Counted from the stretch's first letter, positions 26,041 to 35,489 are shown. The stretch is 64,000 nt of DNA from Rhizohabitans arisaemae (GCF_025996515.1 NZ_BLRH01000060.1:1674001-1738000); one strand, 5' to 3'. Made by a program: numbers and translations. Notes: generated by a model from the sequence alone, not told the origin.

Positions 26041-29000
26041 CTATTGGTCCAGGAGTTCCAGCACGAGCTCGTCCACCTCATCCGACTCAGGGCCTGCCGC
26101 TAGGGCCTTCCGGACAGTACGACGAAGTCCCACGAAGTTGGCGCTCTCGTCGAGTTCCAGGTCAGCCACCAATTCGGCCTGACAGGCTCCGAGTTCGGCA
26201 AGACGTGCGTGGACCTGGTTCGATGATTCGTAGAACGGAATTGGCAGCTTCCACACGTGTTTGTCGATGTGCCGCTCGTCCTTCCCATACGACATGAGGG
26301 GTCGTACCAGCTGGGTGAGTGCGGGCGAATTGAGGATGGCGCAGAGAAAGTAGCCTTCTGCTCGGCTGGCAACAGCTCCCCAGTACAGAGCCTTGTCGCA
26401 TAGCACTGAAGGATCATCGACCAGTGCGGCGGAAACGTGCATTCCAGAGGCTCCATAAACCACCCTCAAGGATGATGTTGGAATCTGTGTGGTCAACTTC
26501 TTCCGGAAGTCGAGCTGCTCGGTGAGAGTGAGGCGCTCGCTGGACCGATGATCCTTCCAGATCTTCTCGGCTTTCCGCCACCAATCGGCAAGCGCGGGGT
26601 ACATGTCGATCCGGGGGTTATCACCGTCGAGGACTTGATCTCCAGTGAGCGGCAACACCGCCTTTCTCGGCGGGAGTACCCGGAAGGGCAGGACGCTCTC
26701 CCCCAGCAGGACCGGCCAGACGAACTCGCTTTCCACGACCCGTTCGAATGCGGGCAGGTATTTCCACGGCTCCTTCTCAGTGCTGCTGCGCTCCGAGATC
26801 ACAGTCGCATGGCCTGCAGGCAGTCCCAGCGGCCCAGAGGACTGCTCGGTCACCATGAAGATAACGCGAGGCACGATCGTTGCCCCTTGGAGGAACCGCT
26901 GCTCGTACGGGGACTCCAGGAGGTCGTTGGTATATCGGGCAAGAGTGGCTGGCTGCAGGGTCAGGGCCGAAGTCACCGTGTCCCATGTGTCGCTGCCCTT
27001 GGGGAGCCTTCCGGTCCATCGGATGGTCGCCACTGGTAGGGGCGTTGCACCGGTTTCCGGTCCGGTTCGATGCCCGAACACCACGCACCCACCGCGCGGG
27101 AAGAAGTGTGGACGCAGCCGGCGCAGGTCCCATGAACCGGTGAATTCGACCGTGGTCACCTCGGCCGGATCCGCGTACCGGCCGGACCGGAAGCCTGCGT
27201 AGTAGCCACGGTCAAGTGCGGCGTTCGGCAGAACGAAGGCGAATTTTCCGCCAGCGCTCAAGAACAGTTGTACGGCACGTGCCACGAACAGGCCGGACAG
27301 GTCCTGGTGAGTGGCAACTTCCCCGCCCTGCCATAGGCCCCGAGCCTGGCAGAACTCGCGGAACCTCTCCTGCATCGCCTTCGTCATCCGGCGGTAGGCC
27401 AACCAGGGCGGGTTCCCCACCATCACATCCACTCGGTTCTGCGGCCTGCTGAGCCACATCGGGCGAGCCAGGTTGCGGACGTAATAGCTCCAGATGTGAT
27501 TCCTGCCGATGTCGTGGAGGTAGCACAGGTGGTGGAAGCTGTCCTTGATCGCGTCTCGGTACTCGGGTTCGATCGCCATCCGGTTGAAGAGCGCGGTCAG
27601 TGACGGAACCGTCCCTACCGCCCTCGGCGAACCTGCCAGCGCCGCCAATTCCAAGATCAGGGTGTCAAAGCGGACGGCATCGTCGAGCAGACCTTCCGGG
27701 AAGGTCAACTCGTTGCCGAAAAGCTGGTCGCCAGTGGTCGAAATGACCAGGTTCCCACCCGTGAACAGGTCGACATTCTCCTGCCTCCACTGCACGCTAT
27801 CGCCCAAGTAGACGGGGACGTGAATACCGCGGCGGCTACCAGTTAATCGCTGGGGTCCGATGGCGAGCACGTAGGTGACCCTGGCGAGGGCAACAGCGAC
27901 GGGGTGGAGGTCGAGCCCGTACACGTGGCCTGTCAGGCCTTCGAGTGCGTCTGCGAGCGGTATACCCTGCTGCTCCGCAGCGGTCAGGTAACGTCGGACG
28001 GCGTGGAACAAGAATGTTCCAGAGCCGCACGAGGGGTCTAGAACCCGCTGGTTGAGCGGGTCGGTGACCGTGTCGGAGACGATGCGCTCGGCAAGCCAGT
28101 CGGGGGTGTAGTACTCGCCGAGGCTGACCCTGGTGTCCGTCCCGATGATCGACTCGTACAGGACCTTGAGCACGTCGTGGTTCACCTGCCGCCAGTCGAA
28201 TCGGGCGAGTCGGCGGGCAAGGCTGCGGACGAACGAGTCGCCGCCGGGAATTTCCAACACCCAGTCGAAGAAGTCCTGATCCACGACACCCGAGATACGG
28301 GCACGTTTGAAATGCTCCCCGCTCAGCAGACTGGCAGGCTGGAGACCGAGGACGTCAAAGCCCAGCACCAGGTGGGCGATGATCTCGGCGCTGTTGACCA
28401 AGAGTGTGTGCTCAAGGAACAGTTCGGTGTCGTCGGTGAATTGTGTCCCCAGAGCGCTCCGGAGGAGCTGCGACCAGAGCTGGCGCTTGAGCTGGACGGT
28501 CGGGAGCTGGCCGTGCTCCTCGTACAGGAGGTGCAGACTGGCGAAGTCCAGCATGTGGGAGGCGCTGTCGGCGCCAAGGCGATCCCGAATTTCGGATGGC
28601 GTCGGCGGCACGTTCTGCCGCGTCGCGAGAACACCCTCCAGCCAAGTCAGCAGAGCGCCCAGGTCCGGACGTCCCGTCTTCAGGACATGCCGTGTCACTT
28701 CCTTCAGGGCACCGTTGCGAAGCTGGTACGCGCGCCACTCCGCGCCGTCGGTCAGAACGCCGACGTACTGCTGCCCGGTCTCCTGCATCCGCAAGGCGAC
28801 ATAGTCGCCGAGCTGGACCTCGGCAGCTTGAATTACTGCCGCACTCGCGAGGCTCTTTTTGACCTCCATGACCGTATATCCGACCTCGATGTCGATCCTG
28901 CGCCGTTCACCCACCTGTTTTTCGAGGTGGACTTCCAGATCGTGCGCAGCAAGGTCCAAACCGCCGGTCAGGAGGATCTGCCGCACGTCGGACTGAATGG

Positions 29001-29082
29001 TCGCCTCGCTGCGTACACGATTGCGGTCGGCGAGACGCCGTATCAGGACTTGGAGGTCTTCGCGCTCAACGTCAGCAAACAC
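26041..29082 (-). CDS. Type IIG-like restriction-modification enzyme (nuclease fused to N6-adenine methylase)
   Basis: This 1013-residue single-chain enzyme has an N-terminal PD-(D/E)xK nuclease with D64 (RRRIDIEVGY) and E73-V-K75 (VMEVKKS). A helical linker follows. The gamma-type N6-adenine methylase has GEYYTPDWLAE at 322-332, motif I DPSCGSGTFL at 349-358 and catalytic motif IV NPPW at 557-560. The C-terminal third should be the target-recognition region. No separate R, S or BREX/DISARM genes are adjacent, so it may act alone as restriction and modification. The GTG at 29082 has a weak ribosome site. No frameshift is seen, although its neighbours have decayed, which suggests selection. 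Recognition sequence unknown. Confidence 0.88.
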   Translation of the reverse strand: MFADVEREDLQVLIRRLADRNRVRSEATIQSDVRQILLTGGLDLAAHDLEVHLEKQVGERRRIDIEVGYTVMEVKKSLASAAVIQAAEVQLGDYVALRMQETGQQYVGVLTDGAEWRAYQLRNGALKEVTRHVLKTGRPDLGALLTWLEGVLATRQNVPPTPSEIRDRLGADSASHMLDFASLHLLYEEHGQLPTVQLKRQLWSQLLRSALGTQFTDDTELFLEHTLLVNSAEIIAHLVLGFDVLGLQPASLLSGEHFKRARISGVVDQDFFDWVLEIPGGDSFVRSLARRLARFDWRQVNHDVLKVLYESIIGTDTRVSLGEYYTPDWLAERIVSDTVTDPLNQRVLDPSCGSGTFLFHAVRRYLTAAEQQGIPLADALEGLTGHVYGLDLHPVAVALARVTYVLAIGPQRLTGSRRGIHVPVYLGDSVQWRQENVDLFTGGNLVISTTGDQLFGNELTFPEGLLDDAVRFDTLILELAALAGSPRAVGTVPSLTALFNRMAIEPEYRDAIKDSFHHLCYLHDIGRNHIWSYYVRNLARPMWLSRPQNRVDVMVGNPPWLAYRRMTKAMQERFREFCQARGLWQGGEVATHQDLSGLFVARAVQLFLSAGGKFAFVLPNAALDRGYYAGFRSGRYADPAEVTTVEFTGSWDLRRLRPHFFPRGGCVVFGHRTGPETGATPLPVATIRWTGRLPKGSDTWDTVTSALTLQPATLARYTNDLLESPYEQRFLQGATIVPRVIFMVTEQSSGPLGLPAGHATVISERSSTEKEPWKYLPAFERVVESEFVWPVLLGESVLPFRVLPPRKAVLPLTGDQVLDGDNPRIDMYPALADWWRKAEKIWKDHRSSERLTLTEQLDFRKKLTTQIPTSSLRVVYGASGMHVSAALVDDPSVLCDKALYWGAVASRAEGYFLCAILNSPALTQLVRPLMSYGKDERHIDKHVWKLPIPFYESSNQVHARLAELGACQAELVADLELDESANFVGLRRTVRKALAAGPESDEVDELVLELLDQ

Positions 29083-29457
29083 CCATGAGGGCTATCATGT
29101 GATGATAAAGCGGACCATACGTTCCGCCGCTCCGAAATGATCTCGATGCCCATCGGTTACACGTGCTAGCACGAAATAGTGCATGTGTTCGAACTGAATT
29201 GAGGGCGGTGTGACCGCGCCCTCGGCGGGGCGATGAATCGCGAAGGCTAGTGCCGGGGGCGATATATCATCCTACGGCCGCTGTATGTAATTGGCCGACG
29301 ATGCCGTGAGTGCGGGACGGCTGTACGTCTGGGTATCGGGCAGTATTTACTAAGTTGCCCGATTAGCTTCGAGCTGTTTCGCGGAAATTGTGCTGCGGGG
29401 GTGGGATGCGGAATGACGTCCTAGCTGGGCGGTCGTGTCGACGACACATGAAAACTG
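29083..29457. other. Gene-free stretch between the RM gene and the ISL3 element
   Basis: No coding sequence recognised. It is locally AT-rich around 29090-29170 and 29260-29400, and should contain the RM gene promoter. Confidence 0.4.
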
Positions 29458-31170
29458 GCTCTGGCACCAATTTCGTGATCCTCCGGCGGGCGACTGAGCG
29501 TCCTGCTGATCATGATCCGTGACCGTCTCGGAGTTGCTCACGGTTCTCTTTCCTCACCTTGGCTGCCTGCATATCGACCAGGTACAGCGTTCGGGGGGTC
29601 GGTACGGATCCGGGCTAGAACACATAAGTCACAAGCGGCATGTCCACAGTGCGAGGTCGTATCCCGCCAAGTACACAGCAACCGTGAGCGACGGCTGTGC
29701 GACACGGCGGTCAGCGGTCAGGAGTCCGTGGTCCACCTACGAGTGCTGCGGCTTCTGTGCGGGAACAGCGACTGCGGCAAGAAGACCTTCGCCGAACAGG
29801 TTCCCGGGCTGACCGTCCGCCACGGGCGCCACAGCCTCCCATTGCGCCGGCTCCTGCAGACAATCGGCTTGGCCCTCGGCGGCCGGGCCGGTGCCCGTCT
29901 CACGCACCATCTGGCAGCCGCGGTGAACCGGATGACGCTGATCAGGCTGATCCGATCCCTTCCCGATCCCGAACCGAACACGGGCTCCACGTTCTCGGGG
30001 TGGACGACTTTGCCCTGCGCCGTGGCCACACCCACGGCACGATCCTGATCGACATCACCACCAGCCAGCCGGTCGACATGCTGCCCGAGCGATCAGCGGA
30101 GGTGTTGGCCGCCTGGCTGAAGAGGCATCCCAGGGTGGAGATCGTCTGCCGGGACCGGGCCGACTGTTACGCCGACGGCGCCACCCGCGGCGCCAGAGGC
30201 GATTCAAGTCGCCGAGCGCTGGCACATGTGGCGCAACCTCGGCAATGCTGTCGAGCGCACCGTTACCAAGCACCGCGCCCACCTACGCGACCTCACACCT
30301 GCCACCCGGCCGCTCGACGCTCCCACATCGGCAGCGGCCACTACGCAGTATCCGGGCGAGCCTGATCAGGCCGAGCGGCGGTCCGGCCGTCTTGCCGAGC
30401 GGACTCGCCGGCGGTACGCCCTCGTGCACTGGTTGATCGCTCAAGGCCGCGACCTGCGCACGATCGCCCCGGGAGCTCAACGTGGCCCGCAATTCGGTGC
30501 GGCGCTTCGCCCGAGCGAGCAGTGCGGAGGAGCTACCGGTGAATAACGACACCGGCAAACGCCCGGCGATGGTGGGGGAGTTCGCCTGCTACCTGAGGCA
30601 ACGCTGGGAGCAGGGTTGCACCGACGCCGAGCGGCTCTACCAGGAGATCAAAGCCATGGGCTATGGCGGCAAAGGCACCTCGGTGCGCGAGTATCCGAGG
30701 CCCTGGAGGTCTCGGACCGACATCGTCCTGCCGTCGGCGCCGCCGCCCACCGTCCGCAAGGCGACCGGATGGTTCCTGCGCGGCCCCGACACCCTCCAAG
30801 CCGACGAGCAGCAGCACCTGCGTGCACTGATCGCAGCATGCCTGGCCCTTGCCGCTCTTCGCGATCATGTTCGCGCCTTCGCCCAGATGATGCTGCGGCT
30901 CGGTGGCGACGGCCTTGAGCAGTGATGAAAGCCGTCCAATCCTCCGACCTGTCGGAACTGTACTCCTTTATCACCGGGTTGCGCCGCGGCTTCGACGCCG
31001 CTAAAGCCGTCCTGACCCTGCCCCACAGTTCTGGAAAGGTCGAAGGCCACATCAACCGCGTCAAGGTGCTCAAGCGGCAGATGTACGGACGGGCCAACCC
31101 CGACCTCCTGCGCAAACGCGTCCTCCTCGCCGACTGACGAGGGTCAACCTCACGGAATTCATGCCAGAGC
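29458..31170 (+). mobile_element. ISL3-family insertion sequence, inactive
   Basis: Imperfect terminal inverted repeats of 21 bp lie at 29458-29478 (GCTCTGGCACCAATTTCGTGA on the plus strand, 20 shown: GCTCTGGCACCAATTTCGTG) and 31150-31170 (complement starting GCTCTGGCATGAATTCC), with 18 of 21 positions matching. They bracket a degenerate ISL3-type transposase, giving an element of about 1.7 kb. No clear 8-bp target duplication was found in the flanks, so the element is old or was rearranged. Confidence 0.75.
29519..31137 (+). pseudogene. ISL3-family transposase, multiply frameshifted
   Basis: Pieces in successive frames give a full-length ISL3 transposase: an N-terminal start (TVSELLTVLFPHLG), a zinc-finger-like segment (ACPQCEVVSRQVHS), the catalytic core start [18 protein letters not shown] near 30000, [19 protein letters not shown] near 30215, and a middle domain from 30485. 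After a stop at 30925 the conserved C-terminus follows with LTLPHSSGKVEGHINRVK and KRQMYGRAN. At least four frame changes and one stop interrupt it, so it is inactive. The ISL3 call rests on the DDE-domain order and the C-terminal signature. Confidence 0.82.
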
Positions 31171-31317
31171 TAAATTTCGAAGGTCGTTGACAGCCCCGGC
31201 CTGCGCTGCGGAAGAGACCTGCCATTGGATGTTCGGTCCACTTGCTGGCGACGGTGATGTCGGCTCCTTCAAATCCCGCTATTCCCGGAAATGGTCCTGA
31301 CGGTTGTGGGCGGGTCA

Positions 31318-31376
31318 TCCACAGGTGTGGGTCCAAGGCGCTTCGATATCCACAGAACCCGATTCGGTTCGACGCG
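31318..31376 (+). promoter_or_regulatory. Paired TCCACAG element upstream of the tad operon
   Basis: TCCACAG occurs at 31318-31324 and 31349-31355, 31 bp apart. The second copy continues as TATCCACAGAAC, four variable bases, TTCGGT and CGCG. The same arrangement occurs at 35357-35414. It ends 29 bp before the CpaE-like start. The copies resemble DnaA boxes. Confidence 0.6.
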
Positions 31377-31405
31377 GACGTCGGGGGCCGTCGGAGAGTG
31401 GCGGC

Positions 31406-32458
31406 ATGAACCGTCCCTTGATCATTACTGACGATCAAGATCTTCTTGACGATCTGCTGCGGCTCGCGGCGGCCGCCGGAGTGGAGGTCGACGTGGCCTA
31501 CACGGCCGGGCACGCCCGGCCGCATTGGTCGGCCGCCCCGTTGGTCGTGATCGGAGCGGACCTCGCCGACGAGCTGGCCGCCATCGGGCTTCCGCAGCGC
31601 ACCGGAGTGCTGCTCGTCGTCGCCGGAGCGCAGAGCGACGACATCTGGCGCAGGTGCGTGAGCGTGGGCGCGCAGACCGTGCTGACGCTTCCTGAGTCCG
31701 AGCGGGTCTTGATCGACGAGTTCGCCGAGACCATCGAGCCCGTCGGGCGGGGAGCCGCGGTCGTCTGCGTGATCGGGGGCAGAGGCGGTGCCGGGGCGTC
31801 CGTCCTCGCCACGGGCCTGGCGCTCACCGCGGCACGCGGCGGCCTTTCCACGCTGCTCGTCGACGCCGACCCGCTGGGGGGTGGCATAGACCTCGTACTC
31901 GGCGAAGAACAGGCGGCGGGAGCCCGATGGCCCGACTTTGTGGCGAGAGAAGGCAGAGTGAGTGCGCTCGCCCTTCGCGACGCGCTTCCGGCCCTTGGTG
32001 AGCTGGCCGTGCTCTCCTGGCACCGAGGGGAGGTGGTCTCCGCACCTCCGGAGGCCATGCGGGCGGTGCTCGCAGCCGGGGTACGGGGGTGCGAGCTGGT
32101 CGTCGTGGATGTGCCTCGCCACCTCGACCCCGGAGCCCATGAGGCTCTCCAGCGGGCGAACCAGACGCTGCTCGTCGTTCCCGCACAAATCCGGGCCGTC
32201 GCGGCGGCGAGCCAGGTTTTCGCCCGGATCAGAGAGCACACCGGGGACGTGCGGCTGGTCGTCCGCGGGGACGGCCTGGAGCCGGAGATGATCGCTCGTT
32301 CGCTCGGGCTGCCACTCGCCGGGACCTTCACGGATGAACGCGGCCTCCGTGACGCCCTCGAGCACGGCGATCTTCCGACACGGGGGAGCCGGGGTCCGCT
32401 GGCGTCGTTCAGCGACCGGTTCCTCCGTTCACTTCTGCAGGCGGGAGGTCCAGCGTGA
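31406..32458 (+). CDS. ssd: CpaE/TadZ-like MinD-family ATPase (Ssd)
   Basis: This 350-residue protein has an N-terminal receiver-like half (1-115) without clear phospho-acceptor context and a MinD/ParA-type half. The deviant Walker A is GGRGGAGASVL (124-134) and VDADPLGGG follows. CpaE/TadZ proteins position the Tad pilus machine at the membrane or pole; the mycobacterial homologue is called Ssd (septum-site determining). GGAGAG at 31393-31398 supports the ATG at 31406. It overlaps tadA as GTGA and opens the operon ssd-tadA-tadB-tadC. The Walker A ends in Ser rather than the usual Lys-Thr, as in other actinobacterial CpaE-like proteins, so ATP turnover may be weak. Confidence 0.88.
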   Translation: MNRPLIITDDQDLLDDLLRLAAAAGVEVDVAYTAGHARPHWSAAPLVVIGADLADELAAIGLPQRTGVLLVVAGAQSDDIWRRCVSVGAQTVLTLPESERVLIDEFAETIEPVGRGAAVVCVIGGRGGAGASVLATGLALTAARGGLSTLLVDADPLGGGIDLVLGEEQAAGARWPDFVAREGRVSALALRDALPALGELAVLSWHRGEVVSAPPEAMRAVLAAGVRGCELVVVDVPRHLDPGAHEALQRANQTLLVVPAQIRAVAAASQVFARIREHTGDVRLVVRGDGLEPEMIARSLGLPLAGTFTDERGLRDALEHGDLPTRGSRGPLASFSDRFLRSLLQAGGPA

Positions 32459-33591
32459 ACCGGGATCTGGTCGACGCGGTTCGAGTACGGCTGGCGCGCA
32501 CGGGTGCCGAGCCCACCGCAGGGGAGATCGCCACAGCCCTCCGGGCCGAACAGGCCGTGCTCGGCGACGCGGAGATCCTCACGGTGACCAGGGCGCTTCG
32601 GGCCGACCTCGCCGGGGTGGGCCCGCTGGAGGCGTTGCTGGCCGATCCCTCTGTCACCGATGTCCTGGTCAACGGGCCGGGAGAGGTGTGGGTCGACGAT
32701 GGAGCCGGTCTGCGGAGGACCGATGTGCGGTTCCGCGACGAATCAGCCGTCCGGCGCCTCGCCCAACGCCTGGCCGCGTCCGCCGGACGTCGACTCGACG
32801 ACGCCTGTCCCTATGTGGACGCCAGACTCGCCGGGGGAGTGCGTCTCCACGCGGTGATTCCTCCGATCACGCCGGAGGGTACGTGCGTGTCCCTGCGGTT
32901 GCCTCCTCGGCGGACCTTCACCCTGGAGGATCTGGCCGTTCCCCCGGTGGGCGCGCGGATGCTCAGGGCCATGCTCCACGGACGTCTGGCCTTTCTCGTC
33001 ACCGGTGGTACGGGCACGGGGAAGACCACCCTGCTGAGCAGTCTCCTGTCCCTGGTCAGCCCGGCGGAACGACTCGTCCTGGTCGAGGACTCCGCCGAGC
33101 TCAGACCCGATCACCCCCATGTCGTCCGTCTTGGCAGCCGACCACCCAACGTGGAGGGCGCCGGCGGGATCGGCCTGCGTGAGCTGGTCCGTCAAGCACT
33201 GCGGATGCGTCCGGACCGGCTCGTCGTCGGGGAGGTGCGGGGCGAGGAGGTCGTGGTCCTGCTGAGCGCCATGAACACCGGTCACGAAGGTGGTTGCGGG
33301 ACCCTCCACGCCAATGCGGCCTCCGATGTTCCCGCCCGGTTGGAAGCGCTCGGCTGCGCGGCCGGGCTCACCCGGGAGGCTCTGCACAGCCAGCTGGCGG
33401 CCGCGCTGGACGTCGTGATCCATCTCGTCCGCGCCCCCGGTGGTGGAGCCAGGCGACTGTCGGAGATCTCTCTGCTGGTCAGGGGATCCGACGGTCTGGT
33501 GGCGGTGGCCCCGGCGCTCACCTTTCACCCAGACGGTCGCATCGACAGGGGCGCCGGGTTCGACCGGCTCCAAGCACGGGTGGGTGGGTGA
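32455..33591 (+). CDS. tadA: TadA/CpaF-type secretion ATPase
   Basis: This 378-residue GSPII/IV hexameric ATPase has an N-terminal domain containing VTDVLVNGPGEVWVD (68-82). Walker A is GGTGTGKTT (184-192), VLVEDSAEL (210-218) is the Asp-box region, and the Walker B RPDRLVVGEVRGEE follows with the His-box (GTLHANAAS). All nucleotide-binding elements are intact. It powers assembly of Flp/Tad pili or secretion of pilin-like proteins at the inner face of the membrane. It is coupled to ssd (GTGA) and tadB (one-base overlap). Confidence 0.94.
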   Translation: MNRDLVDAVRVRLARTGAEPTAGEIATALRAEQAVLGDAEILTVTRALRADLAGVGPLEALLADPSVTDVLVNGPGEVWVDDGAGLRRTDVRFRDESAVRRLAQRLAASAGRRLDDACPYVDARLAGGVRLHAVIPPITPEGTCVSLRLPPRRTFTLEDLAVPPVGARMLRAMLHGRLAFLVTGGTGTGKTTLLSSLLSLVSPAERLVLVEDSAELRPDHPHVVRLGSRPPNVEGAGGIGLRELVRQALRMRPDRLVVGEVRGEEVVVLLSAMNTGHEGGCGTLHANAASDVPARLEALGCAAGLTREALHSQLAAALDVVIHLVRAPGGGARRLSEISLLVRGSDGLVAVAPALTFHPDGRIDRGAGFDRLQARVGG

Positions 33592-34307
33592 TGGCGTCGC
33601 TCGCCATCGTCCTTGCCGCGGGTACGGGATGGTTCATGGTTTCCGGGGCCGTGAAGGAGGCACGGCTGAGGAGAATTCTTGGCGGTACCAGACGTCACCT
33701 CGCGCTCCGGATCCTTGCCGGCGCGCTCACCCGGACATGGACCCGGTGGCGGCGGAGCCGTCACCTCCGGACACGCATTCGATTGGCGACGGTCGAGCTC
33801 TTCGAAGGACTCGCGGCCGAGCTCCATGCGGGACGCGCGCCGGAAGACGCACTGGTCCGGGCGATCAAATCCCTGGAACCGGACTGCTCCAGGCTGTTCG
33901 ACTCCGTCGTAGCCGTCGCGGGAGAAGGGGGAGACATCCCCGACGCGTTGCGCGCCGCCCTACCCGGTCTGGACGGGGTGCGTGAACTCGCCGCGTGCTG
34001 GCAGGTGAGCATCGTGGCCGGTGGGACGCTCGCGCCGCTGGTCGAGAACGTGGCGAGGACACTCCGTGACTCGGAGGCCCACCGGCAGCAGATCACCGCC
34101 GAACTTGCCGGAGCACGGGCGACCGCGCGACTGCTCGCGATACTCCCGATCATCGGCATGTCGCTCGGTGTCGCGATGGGGATGGAACCGTTCTCATACC
34201 TTTTCGGCACCTTGCCAGGGCTGATCTGCCTGGTGATCGGGATCGGACTGAACCTGGTCGGACTGGCATGGGTACGGCGTTTGGTAAAGGCCGCCGTCGG
34301 TCCTTGA
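33591..34307 (+). CDS. tadB: TadB-like membrane protein
   Basis: This 238-residue protein has one N-terminal transmembrane segment, a soluble T2SSF (GspF) domain (about 60-180, with ELFEGLAAELHAGRAPEDALV and GEGGDIPDAL) and two C-terminal transmembrane helices. It is the TadB-type inner-membrane platform that couples TadA to pilin assembly. The ATG at 33591 overlaps the tadA stop by one base. The protein is shorter than classical TadB (about 300), as is usual in actinobacteria. Confidence 0.87.
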   Translation: MASLAIVLAAGTGWFMVSGAVKEARLRRILGGTRRHLALRILAGALTRTWTRWRRSRHLRTRIRLATVELFEGLAAELHAGRAPEDALVRAIKSLEPDCSRLFDSVVAVAGEGGDIPDALRAALPGLDGVRELAACWQVSIVAGGTLAPLVENVARTLRDSEAHRQQITAELAGARATARLLAILPIIGMSLGVAMGMEPFSYLFGTLPGLICLVIGIGLNLVGLAWVRRLVKAAVGP

Positions 34308-34609
34308 CCGCTGAACGCCGACGTCGCAGCCATGTCCGTCGTCGGCTAGTTTCCACCCGTCGCATATAGATCGTCGGGACCGGAGGGCATGGCGGTGAGC
34401 CGAAGGGGTGCACTCCGGCCTGCTCAACCCCGGCGGGCACGCTCGGGACACCGGGTCCGGCGACGGTCCGCTTCGGTTGCGGGGTCGGCGTTCCGCCGGT
34501 CTCGGTCCACCCGAGTTCGGGAGACGACGGTGGATCGAAGGTTGGCGAGGCCACATCCGAGAAGTCCGGATTCCCGCCAATCGCGTGCCTGGAAATGGGG
34601 GAGAGGGTC
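34308..34609. other. Intergenic stretch between tadB and tadC
   Basis: An unusually large gap for this operon. Open frames here are Arg/Ser-rich and have no recognisable domain. Nothing convincing seen. Confidence 0.4.
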
Positions 34610-35335
34610 GTGGAGATCGTTGCGATGGTCCTGGCGGTGCTCGCCGTTTACTCGATGCCGTCCCGGCGTACGGCCGCCGCTCGTCTGGGTTCACTCCGGC
34701 CGGTCGTGGAGACTCGACGTCCCCCGGTGAGCCACCGCCTCCCTCCTTACATGATCGCCGCATCGGCCGGCCTGCTGTTCGCCCTGATCGTGGGTGGGGC
34801 CCCGGGAATCGTCGGCGCGGCCCCGGCGGCCGCTTTCGTGTTGGCCGTCCTCCGGCGTAGGGAGCCTCCGCATGTGCTGCGGCGGCGGGCCCGCATCGTT
34901 GCCGACCTTCCGTTCTGTGTTGACTTGATCGTTGCTTGTCTCCGGTCGGGCAGTCCGTTGAGCGGCGCCGTCTCCTTGGCGGCCCGGGCGGTCGGCGGGC
35001 CGCTCGGGGAGCGGTTGGCCTGGCTGGGCGAACAGCTCAGGCTGGGGGCGGAGCCGGAGGTGGCGTGGTCGAAGCTGGGAGAGGAGGAACCCGCGCTCGC
35101 TTTGTTGACCCGGGCCATGGTGCGGGCCACCGTCTCAGGTGCGCCGTCCGCCGAGATGCTGGAACGCCTGGCGGCAGATTGCCGACGGTCGGCGAGGGCG
35201 GGTGCGTCAGCCGCCGCGAGACGGGTCGGAAGCCAGGTTGCGGCTCCCTTGGGTCTTTGCTTTCTCCCGGCGTTTGTCTTGCTGGGAATCGTGCCGATCG
35301 TTGCCACTCTCGCCACGGAAGTATGGCCGGGATAG
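34610..35335 (+). CDS. tadC: TadC-like membrane protein
   Basis: This 241-residue T2SSF-domain platform protein is the partner of TadB. It has transmembrane helices near the N-terminus and at about 45-70, the GspF-like core (DLPFCVDLIVACLRSGSPLS, then WSKLGEEEPAL) and a C-terminal hydrophobic helix (GLCFLPAFVLLGIVPIVATL). The GTG at 34610 follows GGGGAG by about six bases; ATG 34595 is the alternative. It follows tadB after a 300-bp gap, so it may have its own promoter, and it ends the first tad unit before the second paired TCCACAG element. Confidence 0.85.
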   Translation: MEIVAMVLAVLAVYSMPSRRTAAARLGSLRPVVETRRPPVSHRLPPYMIAASAGLLFALIVGGAPGIVGAAPAAAFVLAVLRRREPPHVLRRRARIVADLPFCVDLIVACLRSGSPLSGAVSLAARAVGGPLGERLAWLGEQLRLGAEPEVAWSKLGEEEPALALLTRAMVRATVSGAPSAEMLERLAADCRRSARAGASAAARRVGSQVAAPLGLCFLPAFVLLGIVPIVATLATEVWPG

Positions 35336-35356
35336 AGCCTAGGCCGTAGGTCACTG

Positions 35357-35414
35357 TCCACAGCTTGTTGTTCCCCCGCCGGGTTATCCACAGAACTGAG
35401 TTCGGTCCGGCGCG
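35357..35414 (+). promoter_or_regulatory. Second paired TCCACAG element, upstream of the pilin-like genes
   Basis: TCCACAG at 35357-35363 and 35387-35393 (30 bp apart). The second is part of a perfect DnaA-box sequence TTATCCACA (35384-35392) and is followed by GAAC, four variable bases, TTCGGT and CGCG, matching 31347-31376. Confidence 0.6.
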
Positions 35415-35489
35415 CGTGCGAACTTCCAGGGGATGCTCACGGAGTCGGCGTCAACCACGTTGACAGGCCCTATGTCAGGAGGTGGGCAG

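Noticed and set aside
24285-29082. BREX or DISARM defence cluster
   Set aside because: Only one methylase-type gene is present and it carries its own nuclease; no PglZ, BrxC or DrmA-like partner is nearby.
28177-29088. 303-codon plus-strand frame opposite the type IIG gene
   Set aside because: Shadow of the intact methylase/nuclease gene.
29440-31185. 8-bp target-site duplication of the ISL3 element
   Set aside because: Flanking octamers do not match in any register tried.
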